NCBI RefSeq assembly: GCF_014529535.1
Contig: NW_023503501.1
Location: 7,074,150-7,138,149, forward strand
Origin: Bradysia coprophila
Lineage: Eukaryota > Arthropoda > Insecta > Diptera > Sciaridae
DNA length: 64,000 nucleotides
Direction: 5' to 3'
The position numbers and the translations under genes were made by a program. The notes under the pieces are model-generated. The model searched no databases and had not been told where the DNA came from. It saw nothing but the letters and a program-made list of their open reading frames with translations. This document shows, in pieces, positions 12,051 through 23,670 of the stretch. The stretch's first letter is position 1. Every line of letters begins with the position of its first letter.

Positions 12051-13151
12051 ACTAGCGTAAGGTTCAAAAATGAAACCATTTTGTGATTTGTAGCCTTTTC
12101 ACAACGAAATTAGATTACAAAGCAATCTTCGATGAACCTAGGCAAAAACGATTTTTTTGAATGAAAACTTATGTTAAAACAACTCAATAACTGAAGGTTC
12201 ACCGATATTCACACGAATCGTCTGAAAATATAATAATTTTAATTCATAATTTTTCGTCTGAACTTTGCTGAACTCTTCATTTTTTTCGCAAGTTTTCAAG
12301 TTTCAGTCTTTTAAAAAGAGTTAAAAGAATCCAAAAATATCATAGGTATTTGGAAGATTTGAAGGTTTCAGTCAGGTTTAGCTTTAAAAAATGTATACAA
12401 ATCTAAGAAAATGAGAACACTTCACTATGCAAAATGAAATTATATGCGAAAAATATTCTATTTAACAAAATTTTCATAATCCATGAATCACATAAAATGA
12501 AAATAAATGTTTCTGAAACAAATGTCAAAACACACACAAAAGAAAACAGATCGACGTACCGTACATTTACATACAATGAAATAATACAAAACATTGCTGA
12601 AGTAAACGCGTAGCATACAATGCATTTTTATACGTTTATTGGCAATACACTCACAATTTTTTGTGATCTTTTCACAAAGTTCAAATTTGAGTTCAGGAGC
12701 ACACAAACGTAATCTTGTTCGGGTTCGTGATATTATCACAAACATGTTTTTGAAAAATCAGTTTCCTAACCTGGAGGATTGACTAAAAAATTTGAACCTA
12801 GTGAACCTTGTTAGAGAAAGGATCAAACTTTGTATCTAATTACTGAACCTTGCAACATTTCCCGAAAAATATGCAGGTTCACACATCTGAACTTTGTGAA
12901 CTATGCAAAAAATGATGGGTTCAGCACGGTTCAGAAAGAAAGTTTGTTAAACGAAGTTTTCTAAAAAAAATTAAATTGTGTGAACTTTAGTGAACCTTCA
13001 GTCGCTATTTCGATTACAATAATTAATTTTTCTACAAAAAATCATATTTGGCTAGGTTCAGTGGAGGTGACTTTGTGATCTTATTACGGTGAGAAAACCT
13101 CACAGTTCACAAAATGCCGTACATAGTCACAAAATTGAACCTTGTGTTAGT
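12051..13151. mobile_element. Probable DNA element with GGTTCA-rich termini
   Basis: The left end ACTAGCGTAAGGTTCAAAAA and the reverse complement of the right end (ACTAACACAAGGTTCAATTT) are clearly related inverted termini. Both end regions carry many AGGTTCA/TGAACCT and 'tcacaaa' motifs in both orientations. Total about 1.1 kb. No transposase is visible, and no target duplication was identified, so the exact borders are uncertain. Confidence 0.45.
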
Positions 13152-15640
13152 GTATGTAAAATCATCATCTGTAGTGGGTATTGTAGATTGCTTAGGGAAA
13201 GTGGATACGTCTCTCGTAACTTAAATTTGTTATTGTTTGTCATATTTTTGAATTAGGTAATGAGAGGGTCTTTTATTTCTGGTTCAATTTTTGTAATCAA
13301 ATGTAGGATGAAATTCAAATTTTGATTTTCATTTTTGATTTGTTATGCAGGTGCAAGAATTTTCTTTTTCATTATTTTCAGGTTAAAAATCGGATTTGCT
13401 TGCACGTTAAAAGAAATTTTTTGACAATGAACGTGAGGATATTCAAAAAGACAGAAATCGCCTACAAAAAATAAATTTTTTCTTGGGTATACGAGCGCAT
13501 GCTTCTGGATCGTTGCATCTAGAATCTGTGCAGCAAAACTAATCAGTTGGAAAATTGTCTGTTTTTCCTTTTTTTTAATTGTTTTATGAATTGATAGTAT
13601 CCCCTACATTATTTAGCAGAAATAAGGAATACTTTTGCTGGAACAATCTCAATTCATTTGTTGTGTTCCTCATCAAAAGCCTTATGGACAAATAAAAAAT
13701 AAAGTTTAAGTTAAATGATAGTGCTTCACTTTTAACACATTTTCCTGGGTCTTTCTGAACTTTGAGAAAAACTCAAATTCTGTGGTGAATTTTTGGTGTC
13801 AATTTAACAAAGGGCATTGTTTCAGCGACAACCTATGAGTATGGGTTTGATTTTTCTTCCATATAAATGATTCTTTTCACGTTAGAGTCTGTACAATTCT
13901 CATTTAGTTTCATTTTCCCGGGGCTTCTACTCGCATACATTTTTGCGATATATGCGACCATGAACTGGCTACCCTACTTAAATTCCTTTTGTTAATGCTT
14001 GTGCACCAACTGGTGCAGTTATTGCCAATTTTTTATTGTAATTTTTATTCCTCGAATATTAGGTTTACCAAACACTGTAATTTGGGGTAATATTTGTTTG
14101 GAACCAACGACGCCCATCCTGCCTACAGATTATTTCAGACCAGTTTGCTGTGTCTTTTTTGTTATAAAAATGTATCTTTTTTATGAAATACTCTAAATTT
14201 AGCCAATTAAATACACATTGCATTGCTCACACACATGTCTAAATAAAGAAAAATATCAGCACATTGTATATGAACTCATGCGCAAGGTCGCGTGTATACT
14301 TCGTGCATTATTGTCTGTTTTACATCCTCAAAGACATGCTCTATATATGGAACTCGACACAGAAGCTCATTTTCATTTTAATCATTTGCCTGATTGAATT
14401 CACACAAAACCTAATATCCCAACCACACGCATGAACCCCCAATTTACATATTTTATTGTCCGATTTGAAACCAATTTATATCCAGTGCATCGAATATAAA
14501 TTGCAACATGCCACACATAAACGGAATATTGCTTTTCGATTATATTATACGGTATACCAGTTGACTGCCTTATACTGAAAGTTCATTTACATATCAATGC
14601 TCACATAGTATACCACACCACACGTGTAATATATGCTTGCTGGTTATTACTCCAAAGAAGTAACTCTGATTCTAATTACTTTCCGTCACCATTAATCGAA
14701 TTACCGGATAAATGTTGATATCAATTTGACGAAAAGTTTTTTTTTGAGAAAAACGTTGATTTCAATTCGGTGCTTTTTTTGGCACACGATGGGTATTTTC
14801 ACACTCAGCCTGAACATTTAGTGGTGTCTACAACAGCAATTATCACTCTTTGACACAAATAACTATTGTTCTTATTAATGACATCACCACATCACGTTTT
14901 AAAAGAAGGTCGAAAGACTCCTCTAAAGTACCAACAGAAAGTATACTCAACAACATATTAGTTGTATTGCCTTCATTTCAAGCGCATGATCTCCAGTAAA
15001 GTATAATGATCCGATTGAAATAGTAGATTAGATTCGATACTGTGAAAGTAATTCATTACATGAGGTAACAACTTTGTCAAGCTCGGCCTGGCCCTATGAC
15101 CATTCGATTTTGTATGGATAAAATGCAATGAAGGGCTTTTTACAAATTTTATTCATACAACGTTCGAAGGGCTTTTTTGAGCAAGGCCCTGGCTTGTAAA
15201 CAAAGTAACATGTGTATCTGTCAGACCTCTGTTTGTTCCTCAAAAAACACACGAGTGAGTTTCGGAGTATTGTGATACTGTATCACGTAAAATTAAGCGA
15301 AAATGTCTGCATGTAATGGATCATTTTCGCATGGGACACTCAAATGGTATGTAATGGTCAACTTTCGCATAGGACAGACAATAAAACTTATCAGAGTCCA
15401 AAGATCATGCGATACAAAATCGTGTTGTTCTACCAAAATTTGTCGAGTCAAAATGCAATTATTTTTTAGATGGCCAGTTGTCATGCCAACACGATTAATG
15501 CTCGATAACCACAATATACCCGATAACGTACAGTATATCCCAAATGGAGGGAATAGCCCTATTCTGTGCTGTATACATGCTTGTGAGAATATAAATACGT
15601 CCAATAAATAAATAAAAATAATTGCCACAGCAAATTATTC
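13152..15640. other. Gene-free stretch upstream of the P450
   Basis: No gene is supported. Overlapping opposite-strand frames at 15293-15628 contain internal near-repeats ('cgcatgggac' and 'cgcataggac') but no recognised protein. The segment 15640-15854 immediately precedes cassette A of the P450 and presumably includes its promoter and 5' leader. I could not single out a core promoter. Confidence 0.35.
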
Positions 15641-15854
15641 GTTTATCGAAAATTTCGTTCGTTTTGATATGTGCCAGTGATTGGTCATTATTTAATCGGT
15701 ATAAACTTCAGGTTTTCGTTTTTCGTATAATGTGCTCCCCTCAGTATATCAGCAACCGTTTAAAAACAAACAATTACTGCAAGACGAGTGTTTCTTTCTT
15801 TGTTTGAATTTATTTATATTTTTTTCGTTAAATTCATTTATTGCATGTGTAACA

Positions 15855-16177
15855 ATGTCTTTTGTCATTGAAACGCTTTTCGTCGGCGGAATTTTGTTAC
15901 TTCTGTTACTCACAACTAATATTCGAAAAATATTTTATTCGTTGCGATTACCGGGACCGATTCCACTGCCAATTATCGGAAACGGTTTACTGTTTTTCAA
16001 TAAGTCTTCAGCTGGTAAATGGACCCATCTTTCAATTTTGATCATGTGCTTAGCGAAATTTTATTGCTAGAGAACTTTCAAATCGTTGGGCAATTGGTCA
16101 ACGATTATGGAGATGTGGCTAGAATTTGGCTCGGTCCAAGTTTGTTAGCTATAATTAAAAATCCGAAATACCTTGAG
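15855..16177 (+). CDS. CYP4-family P450, N-terminal cassette A
   Basis: Two exons, 15855-16014 and 16071-16177, encode the first 89 residues of a microsomal cytochrome P450. The start at 15855 is chosen because it opens a hydrophobic membrane anchor (about residues 5-20, a run of I/L). The proline hinge LPGPIPLPIIGNG (about 32-44) and the conserved ENF...LVNDYGDVARIWLG region follow. The 56-bp intron has GTAAAT/CTAG borders and joins GCTG to AGAAC. The second exon ends on a complete codon (GAG) before GTAAGT. That phase and sequence context (...NPKYLE) fit the acceptor at 20266, more than 4 kb downstream. No other CYP exon lies between here and cassette B, so this cassette must splice past cassette B to the common body, or be non-functional. 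Confidence 0.85.
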
Positions 16178-16704
16178 GTAAGTACACCACATAGAGGGTG
16201 TCAAGTATGGAGTGCAACCCTTATCTTTCTTTTATTTAAAAAAAAAATGAAGTTCTTGTAAGCATTACGTCAAGCAACCTAATGTTAAAATTAAAATGCA
16301 ACTCGTTTTCATTTAACCCATATTGCAAGCTACCTTCACTCAGCATTTCACATTGAACCAGACAGTAAAGTTCAACAACCACACAAAACGTTGAACATGT
16401 TTAGCAATCAAGACTACCAAGCTGTTAATATGGGAAGATTGGAGGATATAGAATGAAATGTATAATGTTTTGAAGTTGTTTCATTGACGAACAATTGTTG
16501 TGTTATCAAATCAAAAGAAGTTATAGACTATGTGTTACCAAGCATATGTGTAGTCTGTCAAAAGACTTAGAAAGTGTATGATTGCTCATAATTATTATAT
16601 AGTTCCATCCTCGGTTCCATCACTGCATACAATATGGATGACCCTGACTTTGAAGACATTAGAATTAATTGTTTTAAATGTACGTTACATCATTGACTAA
16701 CAAC

Positions 16705-17089
16705 CAGGGACTATTTTTAGGAAAAGAATTTCCCACATTTTCCCGAAATTATGTTTTAGGAGAATGTACAGTCAGTGACAGTTAAATCTCAGCATGAATT
16801 TGCTTCAGCTGTTTTTCAGCTGATCCACACACACAATCAAAACTGTTTATACTTCTGCTCTACCGCATACAAAAGTTACAAACCGGTTAACAAAACAATT
16901 GCAGACTGGTTTATACCTTTGAAGCTGCTACACGCACGGTAGTGGTAGTGGTAGAACCGCATAAAGACGTATAAACAGTTTTGATAATGTGGATCAGCTG
17001 AAAAACAGCTGAAGGAGGTTCATGCTGAAACTTCACGGTCTCTGACTGTAAGAAAATATGGGAAAAATCTTTCCCAAAAGTAGTCCCTG
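16705..17089. mobile_element. hAT-like MITE between P450 cassettes
   Basis: The ends are CAGGGACTATTTTTAGGAAA at the left and the matching complement, finishing TAGTCCCTG, at the right. Flanking 8-mers CTAACAAC (16697-16704) and CTGACAAC (17090-17097) differ at one base. CAGGG-type termini with 8-bp duplication indicate hAT. The interior is itself an imperfect palindrome with CAGCTGAAAAACAGCTGA. Degenerate relatives occur near 4600-4730 and 6960-7120. No transposase. Confidence 0.78.
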
Positions 17090-17966
17090 CTGACAACCTA
17101 TGTGCGATGAATTGAGTTAAAATAACAAAAATCTTTCACATCAAGTAATGTTTCCAGATTTATGTGTGAGTGTAGCTCGTGTGTCCACTTAAAGAGATAA
17201 AAACGTTATTTCGAATCAATAATTTGGCTTCTGAAGATAAGAAAACTCGTTTTTTTATTCAAGATTGGTTACCAAATTAAAGTAAAGCGGTTGGAAGTTG
17301 GAATTAATATATGAGTTGTTAATCCCAACCACTTTACTTTGTTAATGCATTAAAAACAGGCACCTATGAGTCCTATCTCACTCATACAATGCATGAAGAA
17401 GCATTACAACCATTACCACAAAATTCACTACCAAGTTTGCAAAGTACAGTACAGCCAGTACAGCATATGTTTTGAAAATGAAAATGAAAATGAAACCGAC
17501 TCGTTAGGTATAGATATTTGGATTAGTCATACTGAAATTGAAACTAATCAGCGAATGGATCCATTCAAATGCTAAAAAATTTGTGAGCACAAGCTGAACT
17601 AACAGGTTATATGCGTGCAACAGTTCTAAACGATGTGATAGACTCTCCGAAATTGAATAGCTTAGCTATCGAAGTTGTTGTATGCGCGAGCCTTGAGTTT
17701 AATTCAATTTACTTGGGACTGTTTTAAAACAATTTGTTCTCAGTTTTAATCGACATTTGTTAGAGTATAGAACAACACTGTTCGCGAACATTATTTATAG
17801 TAAACAGTTGAGTTGTTCGGAGTTCGTTGACAAATTCGACGAGCTCAACTTTTCGCTGATAGCAAAATAATCTGTTATCATTTCGAATGACCCCACGGGT
17901 GATTCATCACATTTCAATATAACATTCGCATTGTTTTCGGTCCAATTAATTCAAAATCACAGTATA

Positions 17967-18343
17967 ATGTTGTTCATCGTTGTGACAATATGGTTGATAT
18001 TTTTCGCCTATTTCATCGACTTTCGGAAATGTTATCTTGCGTTGAAAATGCCTGGCCCGGTATGGCAGACATTATTTTTGTTTTTTAATTTGGTTTCTCT
18101 GATTTTTAATATTTAACATCAGATGCCCCTACCACTCATCGGAAACGGTTTGATGTTTTTGAATAACACTGCAGCGGGTGAGCGCACTGGGAAACTTTAT
18201 TTATTTTTTTCAATAAAAAATTTCAAATTTTTAAAGAAAATTTCGAATTGGTCGGACGTCTCAAACGTACTTATGGTGGTATTGTTGGGGTTTGGCTGGC
18301 AGCCGATTTTCATGCGTTATTGTCTGATGCATCTGTGGTCGAA
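17967..18343 (+). CDS. CYP4-family P450, N-terminal cassette B
   Basis: Three exons, 17967-18059, 18123-18177 and 18237-18343, encode an alternative 85-residue N-terminus: membrane anchor (residues 1-18, MLFIVVTIWLIFFAYFI), basic stop-transfer (RK), hinge KMPGP|MPLPLIGNG, then ENFELVGRLKRTYGGIVGVW and a final E before GTAAGT. Introns are 63 and 59 bp. The second exon ends in phase 1 (GCAGCGG|GTGAGC) and the next begins AAAATTTC, giving A-G-E-N-F. The last exon ends in the same phase as cassette A, so it can join the shared body at 20267. It is more diverged from cassette A than a recent duplicate would be. Decayed copies of its first two exons occur at 27189-27310 and 30760-30970. Confidence 0.82.
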
Positions 18344-18869
18344 GTAAGTTTCAAAGATGCAACATATACGCATATTTTGTGTCTAGTAGAAACAACGTTG
18401 CACATTGATCTTGAATTAGTGATGCAGTTTACGCGCAGTAAATCGTTCCACTTCGGTGTGTACTTAATTGGAATGACAATTTACTTTGAACTTGTAGTCA
18501 CTACAATGTAGTGGCAATAATAAAACGACTAATCTAATTGATAGGTGGCGTCCATAAATTACTTAAACTGTTTTTGCAGAGGCTTAGACCCACTTCCCAA
18601 TCGTTCACCATTTTCCTACACCTTTACCATTACTCCCTCTCGTCTCAAAGTAGACGTCATTTAAGGATAGCCCCGACTTACCGCAAAACAACATTTGTGT
18701 CTTTGGTTTTAGAGAGCTTCAAGTTTCACTTTCCTAATGGAATCCAAAAAAGGTTCAAAATTTTTAAAAACTGTTCAAAGCACGTATACATCACATAATT
18801 TTGGCTTAAGACTGCGTTTAGACCGTGTCACTGCTTATATATCAAAATTGTGAGACTCTTCTTCTTTTT

Positions 18870-20045
18870 AGCCCCGTACGAAGTACGAAGGGGCTTATAG
18901 GATTACGATGCCGTGTGTAATTGATGGAATTCGAAGCAGACGGTAAGGGCAAAGTGTTTGCCTATGTTCATAGATGACGAATCCGCAATAAAAATTTGGG
19001 CCGTCTGTCCGTCTGTCCGTCACGTCGATATCTTGAGTAAATCAAATCCGATTTCAAAAATTTTTTTTTTCCCTGAAAGATAGTCAAAATAGTGAGGCTA
19101 AGTTCGAAGATGGGCATATTCGGGTCGGCCCTTCGTGAGTTAGGGCCACCTAAGTGATTTAAGGTCTTTTGGTGATATTTATGGCAAAATAAACGATGGA
19201 AATGTAAATGACACGGCAAATGATATGTATTGTCAATACCAATCCAGGAAAAAAACGTTTTTTAAAATCGGGTGAGTGGACCGTGAGTTAGGGCCTTAGA
19301 AGTGAAAAGCTACTAGGGCCCTATGTGTATTTTACATAGAACTCAAGTAAATTTAATCCGTTTTTCGTAATTTTTGTTTCATTTGGAAGGTAATCGAACG
19401 CCGAATAGAAAGTTGTTGAAAAAAAATTAAATTTGGGTCCTTGGACTAAGGCCACTACTAGGGCCCTAAGTGTATTTTACATTGAACTCGAGTAAATTTC
19501 ATTCGTTTTTCGTAATTTTTGTGTCATTTGGAAGGTAATCAAAGGCCGAATAGAATGTTGTTGAAAAAAAAATTAAATTTGGGTCCTCGGACTAAGGCCG
19601 CTACTAGGGCCCTATGCGTATTTTACATACAACTCGAGTAAATTTCATCCGTTTTTCGTAATTTTTGTTTCATTTGAAAGATAATCGAACACCGAATAGA
19701 ATGTTGTTGAAAAAAAAAATTGGGTCCTCGGACTGAGGCCGCTACTAGGGCCCTATGCGTATTTTACATACAACTCGAGTAAATTTCATCCGTTTTTCGT
19801 AATTTTTGTTTCATTTGAAAGATAATAGAACACCGAATAGAATGTTGTTGAAAAAAAAATTAAATTTGGGTCCTTGGACTAAGGCCGTTACTAGGGCCCT
19901 ATGTGTATTTTGAATAAAACTCGAGCAAATTTCATCCGTTTTTCGTATTTTTTGTTTCATTTGGAAGGTAATCAAAGGCCGAATAGAATGTAGTTGAAAA
20001 AAAATTAAATTTGGATCCTCGGACTGAGGCCGATACTAGTTTTCT
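18870..20045 (+). mobile_element. Satellite-bearing element, copy 2, in P450 intron
   Basis: Begins AGCCCCGTACGAAGTACGAA at 18870, matching the reverse complement of the right end of the element at 429-1548. It continues through the shared 'gccgtgtgtaattgatgga' block and the GTCTGTCC repeat, and finishes in the ~145-bp minisatellite. The far terminus equivalent to 429-640 is missing, so this copy is truncated. It lies inside the intron separating cassette B (ends 18343) from the body exons (from 20267). Confidence 0.65.
19310..20040 (+). repeat. ~145-bp minisatellite array, five units
   Basis: Units are marked by 'ctactagggcccta' or a close variant near 19311, 19455, 19602, 19742 and 19889, plus a decayed sixth near 20033. 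Each unit has 'actcgagtaaatttcatcc' and 'gaatagaatgttgttgaa'. The spacing is 140-147 bp. Confidence 0.75.
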
Positions 20046-20266
20046 AGAGCACTGCTGTTTCGTAGTGAGTAAGTAGCATTGCTTATAGAATGTCTAATGA
20101 AGAAGTTGCTAGGGTTCAGTGAGAATCATTTGATCATCATTTATACACCGATCGTTTTTAAGTCCATCGGTGCATATTCCCCGACTTTTCGTTGCTGAAT
20201 GTAATCGCAAGAACTATTACTTTTCTCCCTTTTATCATCTTTCAATGAGACTGTACTTTTTTCCAG

Positions 20267-21785
20267 ACCATCTTAAGTAGTCCAAAACACATCGAAAAGT
20301 CCGGCGAATATAATTATGTAAAACCATGGCTCAACGATGGATTACTGCTAAGCAAAGGCTCCAAATGGTTTCAGCGCCGGAAAATTCTGACTCCGGCATT
20401 CCATTTTAAAATCTTGGAACAATTTGTGGAAATATTCGATGCTCAGAGTCGTATTTTGGTAGAGACCCTAGCAAAATATGATCAGAAAACTGAGGTGGAA
20501 ATGTTTCCTTTGGTTACATTGTGTGCATTGGATGTCATTTGTGAGTCCGCAATGGGCACGCAAATAAACGCACAGCAAAACTCCAATTCGGATTATGTTT
20601 TAGCAGTTAAGAAGTACGGAATGACGACATGGCTCATTTTTTCTTTGGCCTTTAAATTTTCTTACATTTTCTTTGTGTTTTCAGAATAGCACACATCATT
20701 CATATGCGAATGTTTAGCGTCCTCTTACGTGAAAACTTCCTGTTTCGATTTAGTCGTTTGTACAGTGAAGAAAAGCGAGCCTTGAAGACTCTACACGATT
20801 TTACCGACAAAGTTATTAATGAAAGAAGAAATGCAATTCTAACAAATAACTCAGAGCACAATGACAAAAAGAGCGACAGTGTCGACGAGTCCATCGGTAT
20901 GAAGAGGAAAATGGCTTTCTTAGATATTCTGCTGCAATCAACCGTAAACGGTAAGCCTTTGAGCAATTCGGACATTCGAGAAGAGGTGGATACGTTCATG
21001 TTTGAGGTATCGTATAGCGTCCCTTGTTCCAATACACATAAAATTTGGCCTAACTTTGTACTTATTCGTTTCAAAGGGTCACGACACAACAACGTCAGGA
21101 ATAACATTTTGTCTATACTGCATTGCACAATATCCAGAAGTGCAACAGAAATGTTTCCAAGAAATCAGAGATGTTATAGGAGACGATGTAACGAAACCAG
21201 TAACTTTGAACGATTTGAATAATTTGAACTACTTTGATTTGGTGATCAAAGAGACACTGCGAATTTTCCCTTCTGTGCCACTTATTGGCAGAGAACTTCA
21301 GGAAGAAGTTGTTATAGGTGAATTATGGACGGCTATTATTTTGTAGCGATTCATAACAATCAACATTTTTGTAGGCAAGTACACCTTACCGAAGGGTACG
21401 AACGTTGTCATTCCAATTTATTATATGGGACATGATCCGAATATATTCGTGAATCCCGAAGTGTTCACACCGGAACGGTTTCTAGTGGAGAGGAATACAG
21501 AAAAGAATAATCCTTTCTCTTACATACCATTCTCAGCTGGCCCAAGAAACTGTAATTGAATTTATCCTCTCGTATTTGTTTGTGGTTTGCCAATTTCTCA
21601 ATTTTACAGGTATTGGACAAAAGTTTGCTGTGTTGGAAATAAAGAGTTTGGTATCGAAGGTTCTGAGATATTTTGAAATTTCATTGGCCGAAAACAGTAA
21701 GGAATATCCAACTTTATTAGCCGAGCTAATTTTGATTCCAGAAAGTAAAATTAATTTTCACGTTAAGCCGAGGATGTATTCTTAA
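20267..21785 (+). CDS. CYP4-family P450, shared body exons
   Basis: Five exons, 20267-20613, 20685-21006, 21077-21317, 21375-21551 and 21610-21785 (TAA), complete a 509-residue protein with cassette A or 505 with cassette B. Both are the usual CYP4 length. Using cassette A numbering, the CYP4 I-helix signature EVDTFMFEGHDTTTSG spans about 304-320, with the oxygen-activating GHDTT at 313-317. The K-helix ETLR is at 371-374 and PERF at about 425-428. The haem loop FSAGPRNCIG is at 445-454, with Cys452 as haem ligand; its codon is split by the last intron. All key residues are intact, so the enzyme should be an active ER-bound monooxygenase; substrate unknown (CYP4 enzymes act on fatty acids, hormones or xenobiotics). 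Introns are 58-71 bp. A polyadenylation signal AATAAA lies at 21872. A CYP4D-like subfamily is possible but unproven. Confidence 0.92.
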
Positions 21786-21889
21786 GGGATAGAGGTTGAG
21801 GTTAGTATAAGAATTTGTTAGAAAGAAAACTGAAATTTTCGAAATTTTGTATATATTTGTGTGGAGTCTTCAATAAATCGAGTGCTAAA

Positions 21890-22640
21890 CAACTCTGATA
21901 AATCTTTGCTAATACTTTGAATATGGATCATCCAACGCTGTTCCCTCATCAATACTTTTTAATCCTAAAACATGACGTATGTCATACACGTAAAGAATAT
22001 GTTAAAACAAATGAAGTAGTAGATTTGTCCTAAGTAGTGTTGAAATATCGCGACTCAAGTTGTTCTTAACTTGTGCCAAAATGTTTTTCATCGAATTTGA
22101 TTCCAGAACTCGCCTCCTGCTCGTGCTGACCTCTCATACTCTAAAAAAGCTTTTAACATGCGTTAGGAAAATAACTATTGATTAATCGTTAATCCCATGA
22201 AGCACTTTGGTGATTCTGTTCAAAATAGATAAATATTTCTGTAAATTCAAACCTCTCTTTCCGACTCGATCGCTAAAGTCAAAATAACAGACTCTGGACC
22301 CGAGACAACACTGGCATGATCGATTATACACCACATGCAAACGCACAGTGTAAATTTGTTGTGAACTCAATTTATGCAGGTCATTCAATAAGAAACATAT
22401 TACGTTCTGATTACAGTTTGCAAAGAAATTGATTTCAATAGGAAGGCTCAATGAGACATTATAATGTGAATCATTAACAATAAGTACCGAGTACATTGTA
22501 GTGATATTCTTGCTGTAGGCAAAGTTATTCATGGATCAAGTCGCGAAATGTTGTAGTTATAGTCGCTAGATGTAAAGTTATAGTGTGACAAAAACACCAA
22601 ATTTCGCAACGTGTTGAATACACCATTTTATGCAAATTTG
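21890..22640. other. Gene-free stretch 3' of the P450
   Basis: No supported gene after the P450 polyadenylation signal. The minus-strand frames at 22182-22532 and 22525-22764 lack recognised domains or splice sites. The second overlaps a MITE. Confidence 0.4.
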
Positions 22641-22831
22641 CACGGCAGAGTAAAATAAACCAGGCAGGAGCGGTTAATTTTGAAACGTCAAATAAGGGAC
22701 CCAGTACATTGTATGCAAATGAACTCAAATGAACACTGACATAAATTGAATAATTTATTCGCAAAAAATTAGCCTATGTAGATAGTTCAGGTCAAATCAT
22801 GCTTACTGCCTTGTCTACTTTTCTCGGCCAC
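22641..22831. mobile_element. hAT-like MITE (CACGRCAGAG ends), copy 2
   Basis: Starts CACGGCAGAGTAAAATAAAC and has the same internal 'aacactgacataaattgaat' block as the element at 8280-8481. The right terminus TTCTCGGCCAC is followed by GAAATTTG, versus CAAATTTG on the left: an 8-bp target duplication with one mismatch. The right half of this element plus its flank is found again at about 27385 and 31045, inside the DHRS7 repeat unit. Confidence 0.65.
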
Positions 22832-23083
22832 GAAATTTGCCACGAAAAAAATGGCTATTTTTATGCTTGCTAAGAGAGCCGAGAGGAAAAATGTCAATGT
22901 TGAGGGGCGAAAGTAAACTTTTCATCGAGGTCAATTTTGGAAATTTTCTCTCGAATTATTCCCTATGCATAGATTTTTTTTTATACTTGGTTTGGACGAT
23001 GTTTTTAAGCTATTTTCGCTTGTAGCCCTCACTATACATCGTCTAAACCAAGTAATAACTATCTCTGCGATTACAAATCTCAA

Positions 23084-23160
23084 TAGCCTAATGGATAGGT
23101 GTTGATTTTTAAGCATTTGGCTTTGGTGTAGACGGTTCAAACTTCAGTGAAGGCAAGATC
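23084..23160 (+). repeat. tRNA-like (SINE-like) sequence, copy 1
   Basis: A box-A-like TAGCCTAATGG (23084-23094) and a box-B-like GGTTCAAAC (23134-23142) lie about 50 bp apart, the spacing of an internal Pol III promoter. The box-A region resembles the D-arm of tRNA-Arg-type genes (CCTAATGGATA). No clean cloverleaf acceptor stem is apparent, so it looks like a tRNA-derived SINE or tRNA pseudogene. Two more copies lie at 27523 and 31183. Confidence 0.5.
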
Positions 23161-23670
23161 GTTATGAACATGGTTCCAAACGAGTGATTAAAAGTAAAAT
23201 TCGAGTGATGAAAGACCACTTCATATACCATTCAAAACAGGTATGAAAGCATGAAAACGCTCACTTTTCACAACGATTATGCATAAACAAACTCAGTGAC
23301 GAAAATTTTCGTTGGATTTTTTGAGAAAAACACTGTATGTTACTCAGTGATAAATGGTTTTTTAGGCACCCGAGGTCATAGGCATATATAGCATCTAATA
23401 CATCTAATACATCTAACGCATTTGTCACTCGATGGCATAAAAAAGCACCTACTTTTCGCAACCAGTTGCATAAATAACTATTATATCGTACGTCACCTTT
23501 GCCTATAGATAGCGTGGACGTTCGTTTAGATTTCGAACGTGTCAGGTTCACTACAGGTTTGTTCCAAATAACTGTAACCGCGAACTTTGACAACTCGAAC
23601 CACGACGATTTCATCCACAGACGACATAACCTTTCTTTTTTGCAAAAATTTTGAGGCGCCGTATACTTAT

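Noticed and set aside
15293-15628. Overlapping 102- and 111-codon frames on opposite strands upstream of the P450
   Set aside because: No recognised domain, no splice context, and the overlap of both frames suggests chance plus an internal repeat.
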